A program made the translations under genes and the position numbers. 64,000 bases of DNA from an uncultured Gemmiger sp. Lineage in GTDB: Bacteria; Bacillota; Clostridia; Oscillospirales; Ruminococcaceae. The stretch spans positions 103,180-167,179 of the forward strand of contig CALXBE010000002.1 in the NCBI GenBank assembly GCA_944386495.1. Reading direction: 5' to 3'. Position 1 is the first letter of the stretch. The number at the start of each line of letters is the position of its first letter. Shown here piece after piece: positions 42,234-49,946 of the stretch. A model generated the notes under the pieces. It did no database searches and had not been told where the DNA came from. It saw only the letters and a program-made list of their open reading frames with translations.

Positions 42234-42718
42234 TGGCCCTGGGTGTAGACGAAGCCGTAAGCATCACCCTGAGCGAGGGTGATTTCGGAAATGCCCACAG
42301 AGGTCATCTCCCCCTGGCCGTCTACCAGGCACCACCAGGCCTGACCGTCATCCCAGTTGGCTTCAATGCCGTTTACAACGGTGACAAAACCGGCATCATG
42401 CTCTTCCTGGCTGATGAGACCGGCATCCAGCAGAGCATCTGCCAGGGTGGCGCCTTCCTGAGCGGTCAGCTCAAAGGGGGTAACATTGCCCTCAGCATCG
42501 GTGACACTGAAGGTCACGGTGATGGTCTTCTCATCCTGAGCCTCCTCTTCGGGAGCGGCAGTGGCCTCGGCAGCATCAGGGGTCTCGGTGGCTTCGGGAG
42601 CAGCGGTCACCTCAGGTGCAGCGGTAGCCTCGACGGCTTCCTGGGTGTTGCTGCCGCAGCCGGTGAGCAGGGCCAGGGCCAGCATGAGAGCCAGCATAAG
42701 GGAAGTAAGCTTTTTCAT
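42230..42718 (-). CDS. DUF4430 (transcobalamin-C-like) lipoprotein
   Basis: The 162-residue protein has a lipoprotein signal (MKKLTSLMLALMLALALLTGC, lipobox LLTGC, Cys at residue 21) and an Ala/Glu/Thr/Pro-rich spacer of about 50 residues. A C-terminal domain of about 85 residues follows with the DUF4430 pattern TLADALLDAGL ... GFVTVVNGIEANWDDGQAWWCLVDGQ. PF14478 resembles the beta domain of intrinsic factor and transcobalamin. With a cobalamin riboswitch upstream and an ECF S component downstream, a surface cobalamin-capture role is likely. ATG 42718 has GGAG upstream; the open frame in front runs into the leader RNA. Confidence 0.86.
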   Translation of the reverse strand: MKKLTSLMLALMLALALLTGCGSNTQEAVEATAAPEVTAAPEATETPDAAEATAAPEEEAQDEKTITVTFSVTDAEGNVTPFELTAQEGATLADALLDAGLISQEEHDAGFVTVVNGIEANWDDGQAWWCLVDGQGEMTSVGISEITLAQGDAYGFVYTQGQ

Positions 42719-42755
42719 AATGTTTTTCTCCTTTTCAAACGGGTTTATTTTTCGC

Positions 42756-42794
42756 AACAAAAAACACCCCTCCGCAAGAACACGGATAGGGTGT
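42756..42794 (-). terminator. Expression-platform terminator of the cobalamin riboswitch
   Basis: Arms ACACCC and GGGTGT (42764-42769, 42789-42794) enclose a further stem-loop. The minus-strand product ends in TTTTTTGTTG, 38 bases before the lipoprotein start. Confidence 0.8.
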
Positions 42795-42799
42795 GGCAA

Positions 42800-42995
42800 T
42801 CACAAACACTCTGCCCCCTGAAACGGAAACAGAAAAGCCGTACCTTCTCCATCGCTCGTGGAGCCGTACTGCCAACCGCCCCGGCAATCTGACTGAGGAC
42901 ATGGCGTCCGTTACAGTGGCGGGACCGTGCGGGATTCTCACCCGGCTTCCCCGGCGCCGCAAAATGCGGCATGGCGGCGGCGTTGCTGCAAAAGG
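42800..42995 (-). promoter_or_regulatory. Cobalamin riboswitch
   Basis: The minus-strand RNA carries the conserved core GGGTGAGAATCCCGCACGG followed by the B12 box CCCGCCACTGTAA (42911-42924 region). The usual GGGAAGCC opening and a peripheral GC stem precede it. It controls the DUF4430 lipoprotein and ECF S component, probably by premature termination when adenosyl- or other cobalamin is bound. Confidence 0.95.
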
Positions 42996-43015
42996 GTCGT
43001 TTTTGCTGCCTGGTC

Positions 43016-43044
43016 AGTATAGCAGATTTCACCTGTGGTTGCAA
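43016..43044 (-). promoter_or_regulatory. Promoter of the cobalamin riboswitch transcript
   Basis: Minus-strand TTGCAA and TATACT separated by 17 bases, placed just ahead of the riboswitch. Confidence 0.82.
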
Positions 43045-43046
43045 GT

Positions 43047-43077
43047 AAAAAAGAGCCGGACCCGATAGGTCCGGCTC
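43047..43077 (-). terminator. Terminator of the second ECF S component gene
   Basis: A perfect stem GAGCCGGACC / GGTCCGGCTC with a 5-base loop, followed by six T on the minus strand. It overlaps the edge of the riboswitch promoter. Confidence 0.92.
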
Positions 43078-43085
43078 AGAAATAT

Positions 43086-43700
43086 TTATTTCTTTCCCAG
43101 GTACCGCAGCACCGGCACAGTGACCACTGTGGCGATGGCGCAGCAGGTGATGGCCTCGAACAGGCCCTGGGCACCTACCATGGCAATGACCAGGGTAAGG
43201 GGATTGGAAGCGCCCTTTGCAGCGGCTGTCTCCTGGATGTACTGGGTGTTATAGAAAAGAAGCATCATAAAGCCCATGTAGAACAGGGTGTTGAGCAGGG
43301 GAGCGGATACACCGCCGATGGCACAGCAGAGTTTGGTCTTGCCGGGAAGGGCTTTCTTTACCGCCTGGTAGATAAGGGCACAGCAGAGACCGCAGAGCAG
43401 CCGGCCAATGACAGCCTGAACAAAATACCCCACCGGGCTGGCGGTCATAAGGGCGACTCCCATCACGCTTTTTCCCTGGAGGGCGTTCATAAAGCTGGTA
43501 AGACCGAAAGCGGTGCCCAGAACTGCCCCGGCTGCCGGGCCAAGGGTCATGGCGCCAATGGCCACCGGAATGGTGATGAGACTCATGTTCAGCGGCCCGA
43601 TGGGCAGGTAGCCCAAGGGGGTGTAAGCCATCACCAGCACAATGGCCAGTAAAAGTGCCAGCTGGGTAAGGGTGCGTACTTTTGTAGTGGAACGATTCAT
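43086..43700 (-). CDS. ECF transporter S component (PF12822 type), substrate unknown
   Basis: The 204-residue membrane protein has six helices. It starts with LTQLALLLAIVLVMAYTPLGYLPIGPLNMSLITIPVAIGAMTLGPAAGAVLGTAFGLTSF, the classic opening of PF12822 S components. Some relatives move pantothenate or other vitamins. Here no riboswitch is seen in the short leader, so the ligand cannot be assigned. ATG 43700 has CAGGAGG upstream; the longer frame has no site. The cysteine pairs in the last helices (CGLCC, TCC) are unusual but of unknown meaning. Confidence 0.85.
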   Translation of the reverse strand: MNRSTTKVRTLTQLALLLAIVLVMAYTPLGYLPIGPLNMSLITIPVAIGAMTLGPAAGAVLGTAFGLTSFMNALQGKSVMGVALMTASPVGYFVQAVIGRLLCGLCCALIYQAVKKALPGKTKLCCAIGGVSAPLLNTLFYMGFMMLLFYNTQYIQETAAAKGASNPLTLVIAMVGAQGLFEAITCCAIATVVTVPVLRYLGKK

Positions 43701-43779
43701 AATAAGCCTCCTGCTGCCGTCCCCGCCATCCATTTGCAGGGTACAGCGCAAAAATATTTGCGGGCTTTACCGCAAGAGC

Positions 43780-43839
43780 AGTATACTCCAACAAATGGCA
43801 AAAAGCAAGTTGACTTTTCCCTTTTCCTCTGCCAATATA
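43780..43839. promoter_or_regulatory. Divergent promoters of the PF12822 gene and the rRNA methyltransferase gene
   Basis: On the minus strand TTGCTT-17-TATACT (43780-43808). On the plus strand TTGACT at 43810-43815 with an AT-rich -10 region (AATATA, 18 bases further). The two -35 boxes are adjacent. Confidence 0.65.
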
Positions 43840-43866
43840 ACTAATGTACAATAGGAGGAGTAAAAC

Positions 43867-44694
43867 ATGGGTGAAATCATAGAGGTGACAAGCCTGGAAA
43901 TGCCGGGGCTGGAAGTATACGCCAAGCTGACCCAGGCCCAGCTGAGAAATAAAAAAGAGCCGGAGCTGGGAATCTTCATTGGGGAAAGCCCCAAGGTGAT
44001 CCGCAGGGCTCTGGCGGCAGGCTGCCGTCCGGTCAGTCTGCTGATGGAAAAGCAGAAGCTGGAAGGGCAAGGCAGGGAAATGATGGAGCTTTGTCCCGAA
44101 GTCCCGGTATATGTGGGGGAGCGGGAAATTCTGGCCAGCCTTACCGGGTATGAACTGACCCGGGGAATCCTCTGCGCCATATACCGCCTTCAGCCCCGGG
44201 ACCCTCGGGAAATCTGTGCCGGTGCCCGGCGCTTGGCAGTGCTGGAGGGTATTGTGGATACAACCAACATGGGAGCCATTTTCCGGTGCGCTGCTGCCCT
44301 GGGAATGGATGGGGTGCTCCTCAGTCCCGGCTGCTGTGATCCTCTGGCCCGCCGGGCAATCCGGGTGAGCATGGGGACCGTGTTCCAGGTGCCCTGGGCG
44401 GTGCTGGGAGAGTCCCGGGCAGACTGGCCGGAAAAGGGAATGGAACTGCTGCGGGAGCATGGCTTCAAAACAGCGGCCATGGCCCTGAAAAAGGATTCCA
44501 TCCCTCTGGGGGACCCTCGCCTGGCCAGTGAGGAAAAGCTGGCCGTGGTGCTGGGAACGGAAGGGGACGGCCTGGCAGGGGGAACCATTGCCGCCTGCGA
44601 TTACACCGTTATCATCCCCATGAGCCATGGGGTGGACAGCCTGAATGTGGCGGCAGCCTCTGCCGTAGCGTTTTGGGAACTGGGAAAACACTGA
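43867..44694 (+). CDS. TrmH/SpoU-family RNA 2'-O-methyltransferase
   Basis: The 275-residue SPOUT methyltransferase has an N-terminal substrate-binding domain (about 1-110) and a knotted C-terminal domain. The three SpoU motifs are clear: DTTNMGAIFRCAAALGMDGV near residue 127, VVLGTEGDGLAGGTIAACD near 222 and IPMSHGVDSLNVAAASAVA near 243. The exact rRNA or tRNA target cannot be read. It is a single-gene unit with AGGAGG upstream and a strong terminator downstream. Confidence 0.93.
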   Translation: MGEIIEVTSLEMPGLEVYAKLTQAQLRNKKEPELGIFIGESPKVIRRALAAGCRPVSLLMEKQKLEGQGREMMELCPEVPVYVGEREILASLTGYELTRGILCAIYRLQPRDPREICAGARRLAVLEGIVDTTNMGAIFRCAAALGMDGVLLSPGCCDPLARRAIRVSMGTVFQVPWAVLGESRADWPEKGMELLREHGFKTAAMALKKDSIPLGDPRLASEEKLAVVLGTEGDGLAGGTIAACDYTVIIPMSHGVDSLNVAAASAVAFWELGKH

Positions 44695-44700
44695 GAGAAC

Positions 44701-44732
44701 AAAAGACCCGCCGAAAACTCGGCGGGCCTTTT
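44701..44732. terminator. Bidirectional terminator between the methyltransferase gene and thiT
   Basis: A perfect stem CCCGCCGA / TCGGCGGG with loop AAAC, flanked by AAAAG and CCTTTT. Confidence 0.92.
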
Positions 44733-44764
44733 GCGTTGTATGGAAGAAGAAAATGTATCTGAAA

Positions 44765-45322
44765 TTATGCCTGGAACAGCTTGGGAGCGGTCTTGTACAG
44801 AATCACCATGACCACGCAGACCAGAATGGCGCTGGGCAGCATGTAGGCTCCGTTGTAAAGCAGGCTGTAGTAGGCGGGGTGCATTCCTTCGGGAGCCCAG
44901 GAACCGTAGAGCAGGTAGCCGGACAGGAAGCTGCAGCAGAACCGGAGGGCGCAGGCCACAATGCTGCCGGTGATCAGACCGGCCAGCTTATTGGAAAAGG
45001 TATTTGCAAAGAGGCCGGACAGTCCCAGAACGGTGAAGGCCAGAACATAGTCCAGCAGAATGCAGCCAATCTGGCTGAGCAGGGTGGTGCAGTAGAGCAC
45101 ATTGCTGAAGCCAAGGATCATCTGAAGAACGCCGTGTACAAAGCCGGTGAAGCAGCCCCACTTTACGCCGTGGCGGTAGCCCATGAGGACAATGGGGAAC
45201 ATCTCCAGAGTTACGCTGCCGCCCATGGGCATATCCATGAACTTGATGTAGCTGAGAATGGTGGTGAGGGCAATGATAAGAGCGCCCTCGACCAGAATAC
45301 GGGTTTTGCTGGTGGTTTTCAT
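44765..45322 (-). CDS. thiT: Thiamine ECF transporter S component ThiT
   Basis: The 185-residue protein has six helices and ThiT-specific residues: MPMGGSVTLEMFPIVLMGYRHGVKWG near residue 30 and the aromatic-rich GSWAPEGMHPAYYSLLYNGAYMLPS near residue 140, which form the thiamine site in known structures. A TPP riboswitch and terminator lie upstream. ATG 45322 has AAGGAG upstream; an earlier ATG at 45358 has none and sits next to the terminator. It needs a shared ECF engine from elsewhere. Confidence 0.94.
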   Translation of the reverse strand: MKTTSKTRILVEGALIIALTTILSYIKFMDMPMGGSVTLEMFPIVLMGYRHGVKWGCFTGFVHGVLQMILGFSNVLYCTTLLSQIGCILLDYVLAFTVLGLSGLFANTFSNKLAGLITGSIVACALRFCCSFLSGYLLYGSWAPEGMHPAYYSLLYNGAYMLPSAILVCVVMVILYKTAPKLFQA

Positions 45323-45362
45323 GTTTTTGGTTTCTCCTTGTTTTTTGGAATTTGACATAAAA

Positions 45363-45396
45363 ACAAAAAGAAACGCCCGCATAAAACATGCGGGCG
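45363..45396 (-). terminator. Expression-platform terminator of the TPP riboswitch
   Basis: A perfect nine-base stem CGCCCGCAT / ATGCGGGCG with loop AAAAC, followed on the minus strand by TTTCTTTTTGTTTTT. Confidence 0.9.
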
Positions 45397-45419
45397 CAAG
45401 AATGGCAATACTATCGTCA

Positions 45420-45517
45420 AACTTCCTACGCCGGCATTACCCGGATCAGGTTCAAGGCGACCTGGAACTGCAATTCGTTCCAATCTCAGCCGAGGAAGCC
45501 CTCAGCGCCCCTGTTTT
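45420..45517 (-). promoter_or_regulatory. TPP (THI-box) riboswitch
   Basis: The minus-strand RNA begins ACAGGGGCGCTGAGGG, contains GGCTGAGATTGG, and ends with CCTTGAACCTGATCCGGGTA followed by ATGCCGGCGTAGGAAG. These are the conserved pyrimidine- and pyrophosphate-sensor helices. With the terminator immediately downstream it should switch off thiT when TPP is plentiful. Confidence 0.97.
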
Positions 45518-45530
45518 TATGTCTGTGGGT

Positions 45531-45559
45531 ATGATAGCGCAGGAAGAAAAAATTGTCAA
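45531..45559 (-). promoter_or_regulatory. Promoter of the TPP riboswitch-thiT transcript
   Basis: Minus-strand TTGACA and TATCAT separated by 17 bases. Confidence 0.88.
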
Positions 45560-45578
45560 GAAAAAATCCTGAACCTTT

Positions 45579-46211
45579 TTACAGGTTCTTCTGGCAGATA
45601 TCTGCCAGGCAGCATTTATCGCAGTAGGGTTTGGTCCGGGCGGTGCAGACCTCCCGTCCGTGATAAACCAGTCGGTGGCAGAAATCACTGCCTTCCTCCG
45701 GGGGAACGATTTTCCAGAGCGCCATCTCCACCCGTTTCGGGTCCTTGATGCCGTCCACCAGTCCAATTCGGTTGCACAGGCGGATGCAGTGGGTGTCGGT
45801 GACGATGGCAGGCTTGCCGAACACATCCCCCATAATCAGGTTGGCGCTTTTCCGCCCTACTCCGGGCAGGGCCAGCAGGGCGTCAAAGTCCTCGGGGACC
45901 CTGCCGCCGTACTGATTGGCGATAATTTCCATGCAGGCAACAATGTCCCGGGCCTTGCTCCGGCCCAGGCCGCAGGGACGGACCACTTCCTCCACGGCAT
46001 CCTCCCCGGCGGCGGCCAGAGCAGCGGGGGTGGGATATTTGGCAAACAGGTCCTTCACCACCACATTCACCCGGGCATCGGTGCACTGGGCAGCCAGGCG
46101 CACCTCCACCAGCAGCTGCCAGGCGTGGTCATAGTCCAGGGTGCAGTCGGCCAGAGGATATTCTTCTTTCAGCCGCCGGATACATTCCAGGGCCAGTTCT
46201 GATTTGGTCAT
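45579..46211 (-). CDS. nth: Endonuclease III
   Basis: The 210-residue base excision repair glycosylase/AP lyase removes oxidised pyrimidines. The helix-hairpin-helix LPGVGRKSANLIMGDVFGKP and the catalytic VTDTHCIRLCNRIG (Asp and, before it, the Lys region) are present. Four C-terminal cysteines form a [4Fe-4S] site in CTARTKPYCDKCCLADIC, with seven rather than the usual six residues between the first two. Start 46211 follows a weak AGGCAGG site; an upstream frame extension overlaps the promoter. Confidence 0.95.
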   Translation of the reverse strand: MTKSELALECIRRLKEEYPLADCTLDYDHAWQLLVEVRLAAQCTDARVNVVVKDLFAKYPTPAALAAAGEDAVEEVVRPCGLGRSKARDIVACMEIIANQYGGRVPEDFDALLALPGVGRKSANLIMGDVFGKPAIVTDTHCIRLCNRIGLVDGIKDPKRVEMALWKIVPPEEGSDFCHRLVYHGREVCTARTKPYCDKCCLADICQKNL

Positions 46212-46245
46212 GGGAAAAACCTGCCTTCTCATAGTACTTGGAACC

Positions 46246-46312
46246 ATTATACGGGGTTTTACCTGCTTTTGCAAGGTAAAGGGTTGAAAGGCCGGGAAAT
46301 AACCGGTATAAT
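46246..46312. promoter_or_regulatory. Divergent promoters of nth and glyA
   Basis: Minus strand: TTGCAA-17-TATAAT (46246-46274) for nth. Plus strand: TTGAAA-17-TATAAT (46284-46312) for glyA-rarA. An inverted repeat TTTACCT / AGGTAAA (46258-46264, 46274-46280) lies between them and overlaps the nth -35. Confidence 0.85.
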
Positions 46313-46362
46313 GAAGGTGTTTTTATTTTAAATTTTCCGGGTAAAGATGGGAGGAAAAGGTT

Positions 46363-47616
46363 ATGTACGGAGAAATGATGGATACCATCGGTCTGGTGAC
46401 CAAGGCTGACCCCGAAGTGGGCGCCGCCATGGACCGGGAGCTGGCCCGCCAGCGCCGGAACATTGAGCTGATCGCCAGCGAGAACATTGTCAGCCCCGCT
46501 GTTATGGCAGCCATGGGCAGTGTACTCACCAACAAGTACGCAGAGGGGTACCCCCGTCATCGGTACTACGGCGGCTGTGTTCATGTGGATGAAGTGGAGG
46601 ACCTGGCCATTGAGCGGGCCTGCAAGCTGTTCGGAGCCAAGTATGCCAATGTACAGCCTCACAGCGGCGCCCAGGCCAATCTGGCCGTATACTTCGCTCT
46701 CCTCAATGTGGGGGACACTGTTATGGGCATGGACCTGTCCCAGGGCGGTCACCTGACCCACGGAAGCCCCGCCAACATGAGCGGCAAGAACTACAACTTT
46801 GTCTCCTACGGAGTAAACGAGGAAGGGTATCTGGACTATGACGCCCTGGCCAAGCAGGTGGCCAAGGTCCGGCCCAAGCTGCTGGTGGCAGGGGCTTCCG
46901 CCTATCCTCGTGCCCTGGATTTTGAAAAGCTGGCGGAAATTGCCCACGGCTACGGCGCCATGCTCATGGTGGATATGGCCCACATTGCAGGCCTGGTAGC
47001 AGGCGGCGCCCATCAGAACCCGGTGCCCTACGCCGATGTTGTGACCACCACCACCCACAAGACCCTCCGGGGACCCCGGGGCGGTCTCATTCTGACCAAC
47101 AACGAGTACCTTATCAAGAGAATCAACAGCGCTATCTTCCCCGGCACCCAGGGCGGTCCTCTGGAACATGTGATCGCTGCCAAGGCTGTCTGCTTCGGTG
47201 AGGCCCTCCAGCCTCCCTTCAAGGACTACGCCCACAAAATCGTGGAGAACGCTCAGGCACTGGCCAAGGGGCTCCAGGACCGGGGAATCAAGCTGGTATC
47301 CGGCGGCACTGACAACCACCTTATGCTCATTGACCTGACCGATCTGGACATTACCGGCAAGGAGCTGGAGCACCGGCTGGACGAGGTGAACATCACCGCC
47401 AACAAGAACACCGTTCCCGGTGAAAAGCGGAGTCCCTTTGTGACCAGCGGCGTTCGGGTGGGCACTCCCGCCGTTACCACCCGCGGTTTCGGCAAGGAGG
47501 AGATGGAGGTCATCGCCCAGTGCATTGCCGATTGCATTTTTGATTTTGAAAACAAGAAGGATGAAATCATCCGCCGGGTGGAGGAGCTGAACAGCCGCTT
47601 CCCCCTGTATCAGTAA
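46363..47616 (+). CDS. glyA: Serine hydroxymethyltransferase
   Basis: The 417-residue PLP enzyme converts serine and THF to glycine and methylene-THF, feeding MetF. Motifs: [17 protein letters not shown] near residue 31, [14 protein letters not shown] near 57, [14 protein letters not shown] near 205 and the PLP Lys in [14 protein letters not shown] near 232. Start has GGGAGGAAAAGG upstream. It is followed by rarA after 13 bases, so the two are co-transcribed. Confidence 0.97.
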   Translation: MYGEMMDTIGLVTKADPEVGAAMDRELARQRRNIELIASENIVSPAVMAAMGSVLTNKYAEGYPRHRYYGGCVHVDEVEDLAIERACKLFGAKYANVQPHSGAQANLAVYFALLNVGDTVMGMDLSQGGHLTHGSPANMSGKNYNFVSYGVNEEGYLDYDALAKQVAKVRPKLLVAGASAYPRALDFEKLAEIAHGYGAMLMVDMAHIAGLVAGGAHQNPVPYADVVTTTTHKTLRGPRGGLILTNNEYLIKRINSAIFPGTQGGPLEHVIAAKAVCFGEALQPPFKDYAHKIVENAQALAKGLQDRGIKLVSGGTDNHLMLIDLTDLDITGKELEHRLDEVNITANKNTVPGEKRSPFVTSGVRVGTPAVTTRGFGKEEMEVIAQCIADCIFDFENKKDEIIRRVEELNSRFPLYQ

Positions 47617-47629
47617 GAAAGAGGAAACT

Positions 47630-48883
47630 ATGGCAGAGCCACTGGCCCAGAAACTGCGGCCCAGCAGTCTGGAAGATGTATGCGGACAGCAGCATCTTCT
47701 GGGAAAAAATCAGGTATTCTACCGCACCATAGCCAGCGGTAAAATCCCCAATATGGTATTTTACGGACCCAGCGGCTGCGGAAAAACCACAGTGGCCCGA
47801 ATCATTGCGGACAGCAGCGGCATGGCCCTTCACAAGCTCAACGGTACCAGCTGTGGCACCGGGGACATCAAGGCTGTGCTGGGAGAAATCGGGACCCTGG
47901 GAGCGGCAGGAGGCATTCTGCTTTATCTGGACGAGATCCAGTATCTCAACAAAAAGCAGCAGCAAAGCCTTCTGGAATGCATTGAGGAGGGAACCGTCAC
48001 CCTCATTGCCTCCACCACCGAGAATCCCTATTTTTACATCTACAATGCCCTGCTCAGCCGATGCACCGTCTTTGAATTCAAGGCCCTTCAGCCCGGAGAC
48101 ATTGCCCAGGGAATCGACCGAGCCCTGGAAAAGCTGGGCGGAAAATATACCATTGACCCTGAGGCCCGGGAGTATCTCAGCCGGGCCAGCGGGGGAGACA
48201 TGCGCAAAGCCCTGGGCTGTCTGGAATTTCTGGTCAGCGCCAGCGGAGAGTCGGGAAACCTGACCCTGGACATGGTCCAGCAGGTGAGCCGCCGCACCGC
48301 CATGCGGTATGACAGGGAAGGGGATGACCACTACGACATCCTCTCCGCTTTTCAGAAATCCATGCGGGGAAGCGACCCGGACGGGGCGCTCCATTACCTG
48401 GCGCGGCTTCTGGAAGCAGGGGACATGGTTTCCGCCTGCCGCCGCCTTATGGTCTGCGCCTGCGAGGATGTGGGGCTGGCTTATCCCCAAATCATTCCTA
48501 TTGTAAAAGATGCGGTAGATGCGGCCAATATGCTGGGGCTTCCGGAAGCCCGAATCCCTCTGGCCGACGCAGTTGTTCTGGTGGCTACCAGTCCCAAGAG
48601 CAACAGCGCTTACAAGGCCTACGATGCCGCCGCTGCCGACCTGAGGGCAGGAAAGAGCGGCCCCATCCCCCGCCATCTGCAGAACAAGCATTACGACGGG
48701 GAGGATGCTGCTGTCAAGGGGCAGTTCTACCAGTATGCCCATGATTTCCCCGGGCATTGGGTGGACCAGCAGTATCTGCCCGACCCACTGAAAAATACCC
48801 GGTATTATTCCTTTGGGGACAACAAAACAGAACAGGCCGCCCGGGCCTACTGGGAACGAATCAAAAACCGTCCCCTAAAATAA
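47630..48883 (+). CDS. rarA: Replication-associated recombination protein RarA (MgsA)
   Basis: The 417-residue AAA+ clamp-loader-like ATPase acts at stalled replication forks. It has LAQKLRPSSLEDVCGQQHLLG at the N-terminus, Walker A GPSGCGKTT near residue 46, Walker B LYLDEIQYLNKKQQ near 103, sensor 1 LIASTTENPYF near 126 and the C-terminal tetramerisation domain (SRLLMVCACEDVGLAYP-like, PRHLQNKHYDGE). It ends at a strong bidirectional terminator and is the last host gene before the prophage. Confidence 0.95.
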   Translation: MAEPLAQKLRPSSLEDVCGQQHLLGKNQVFYRTIASGKIPNMVFYGPSGCGKTTVARIIADSSGMALHKLNGTSCGTGDIKAVLGEIGTLGAAGGILLYLDEIQYLNKKQQQSLLECIEEGTVTLIASTTENPYFYIYNALLSRCTVFEFKALQPGDIAQGIDRALEKLGGKYTIDPEAREYLSRASGGDMRKALGCLEFLVSASGESGNLTLDMVQQVSRRTAMRYDREGDDHYDILSAFQKSMRGSDPDGALHYLARLLEAGDMVSACRRLMVCACEDVGLAYPQIIPIVKDAVDAANMLGLPEARIPLADAVVLVATSPKSNSAYKAYDAAAADLRAGKSGPIPRHLQNKHYDGEDAAVKGQFYQYAHDFPGHWVDQQYLPDPLKNTRYYSFGDNKTEQAARAYWERIKNRPLK

Positions 48884-48886
48884 AGA

Positions 48887-48926
48887 GCAAAAAATCCCTC
48901 TGCAAAAAGCAGAGGGATTTTTTTAT
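48887..48926. terminator. Bidirectional terminator at the host-prophage border
   Basis: A perfect stem AATCCCTCTGC / GCAGAGGGATT with loop AAAAA, flanked by A-run and T-run. It closes rarA (+) and the small minus-strand gene next to it. Confidence 0.93.
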
Positions 48927-48937
48927 GCTGTTTTCCA

Positions 48938-49117
48938 TTACTGATTCTGGGGAATATGGGTTTCAAAGTTTTCTTCCTCGAGAGGGAAAAGATCCTGACT
49001 GAGAATTTCCTGGTCCATCCCAAACACCACCTCAGGGGTGGAGGCGGGAGTGTGAGGCTCGGGGACCTCCACCTGCTGGGTAGAGGAGTCAGGCAGATAA
49101 CGCTGTTTTTCTCCCAT
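48938..49117 (-). CDS. Small acidic protein of 59 residues, unknown function
   Basis: The open frame begins ATGGGAGAAAAACAGC with GGAAGGAGGG 9 bases upstream and ends TAA just before the terminator. The product is hydrophilic and acidic, rich in Glu, Pro and Gln, with a central TPEVVFGMDQEIL stretch and no membrane segment. It resembles no family I know. It lies between the host rarA and the phage repressor on the repressor strand, so it may be a host gene or the leftmost phage gene. The good ribosome site and terminator support it being real. Confidence 0.6.
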   Translation of the reverse strand: MGEKQRYLPDSSTQQVEVPEPHTPASTPEVVFGMDQEILSQDLFPLEEENFETHIPQNQ

Positions 49118-49178
49118 AGGGCAAACCCTCCTTCCTATACTTTCAGGATGCCCCGGGAACAGGATTTTATGCAGGGTC

Positions 49179-49811
49179 TCAGAACCGTTTCCGGACCTCC
49201 ATCACCCGGCCAATTACCCGGATGGGAATTTGGCGGGGGTCGTATACCTGAATCTGATGGATGGGATTGTTGCTCTGGGGCATAAGGGTCACCGTATCTC
49301 CGCTGGAATAAAACCGCTTGACGGTGGCATCGTCCCCGTTTACCAGAACCACGGCGATCTCTCCCTGGTCCACCGCAGACTGCTGGCGGACCACCACCAG
49401 GTCTCCATCCCCGATGCCGGCGGCGTTCATGCTGTCTCCGGACACCCGGAGGGAAAAATAGTTTTCCCCGTCCCGGTAATCGCAGGCAGTGTACCCTTCA
49501 ATATTTTCAGCGGCCAGAATGGGAAGTCCCGCCGACACCCGGCCCAGAATGGGCATTACCCCCGAAGGCTGGTAGGGGGATAGCTGGGGAGCGGGAAGAA
49601 GTTCCTCTCCGCAGAGCTGAACCGGGGTAAGGTCCAGGGCGGAGGCGATGGCACAGAGGGCTAAGGGCTTGGGAGAGGAAAACTGCCCTTTCTCATACCG
49701 CATGATGGTGGAGGGATTCAGCTGTACCCGGGCGGCGACTTCTTTTTGACTGAGCTTCAGCTCTTTGCGGCGGGCAGCGATTCGGCTGCCAATCTCCTGT
49801 GGGGTGAACAT
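49179..49811 (-). CDS. CI/LexA-like phage repressor (HTH_XRE plus S24 peptidase)
   Basis: The 210-residue repressor has an N-terminal XRE helix-turn-helix (about 8-62, LSQKEVAARVQLNPSTIMRYEKG). A C-terminal S24 domain follows with the self-cleavage site in GRVSAGLP (Ala-Gly, near residue 92), nucleophile Ser in SGDSMNAAGIGDGD (near 125) and general base Lys in VKRFY (near 165). RecA-stimulated cleavage after DNA damage is expected to induce the element. It is transcribed leftward from a promoter overlapped by operator O1 and probably regulates itself. Confidence 0.94.
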   Translation of the reverse strand: MFTPQEIGSRIAARRKELKLSQKEVAARVQLNPSTIMRYEKGQFSSPKPLALCAIASALDLTPVQLCGEELLPAPQLSPYQPSGVMPILGRVSAGLPILAAENIEGYTACDYRDGENYFSLRVSGDSMNAAGIGDGDLVVVRQQSAVDQGEIAVVLVNGDDATVKRFYSSGDTVTLMPQSNNPIHQIQVYDPRQIPIRVIGRVMEVRKRF

Positions 49812-49841
49812 AAGCGTACCTCCTGACGGCTTTCTAAGAGA

Positions 49842-49870
49842 AGTATACTACAGAAAATTGCTTTACGCAA
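49842..49870 (-). promoter_or_regulatory. Repressor promoter (PRM-like)
   Basis: Minus-strand TTGCGT and TATACT separated by 17 bases. The -35 lies inside operator O1. Confidence 0.8.
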
Positions 49871-49946
49871 TAAAATTTATTACAAAATTGCGTAAAGCAG
49901 TTGACATTCAAAAAAAGCGTGTTAGAATAAAATTGCGCTACGCAAC
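49857..49946. promoter_or_regulatory. Three-operator repressor binding array O1-O2-O3
   Basis: Three 15-base palindromic sites: ATTGCTTTACGCAAT (49857-49871), ATTGCGTAAAGCAGT (49887-49901) and ATTGCGCTACGCAAC (49932-49946). The consensus is close to ATTGCGTTACGCAAT. Centres are 30 and 45 bases apart, near three and slightly over four helical turns. O1 covers the repressor -35, O2 touches the rightward -35 and O3 covers the rightward start point. Confidence 0.88.
49901..49928 (+). promoter_or_regulatory. Rightward phage promoter (PR-like)
   Basis: TTGACA and TAGAAT separated by 16 bases and flanked by operators O2 and O3. The predicted transcript begins near 49935 with a small hairpin ACAACC / GGTTGT (49945-49959). 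No gene is seen in the leader from 49947 to 50092. Confidence 0.85.

Noticed and set aside
48884-49178. Left attachment site or integrase gene of the prophage
   Set aside because: Only a terminator and a 59-residue frame are present. No tRNA, integrase or repeat suited as att site was seen, and the right end is outside the window.
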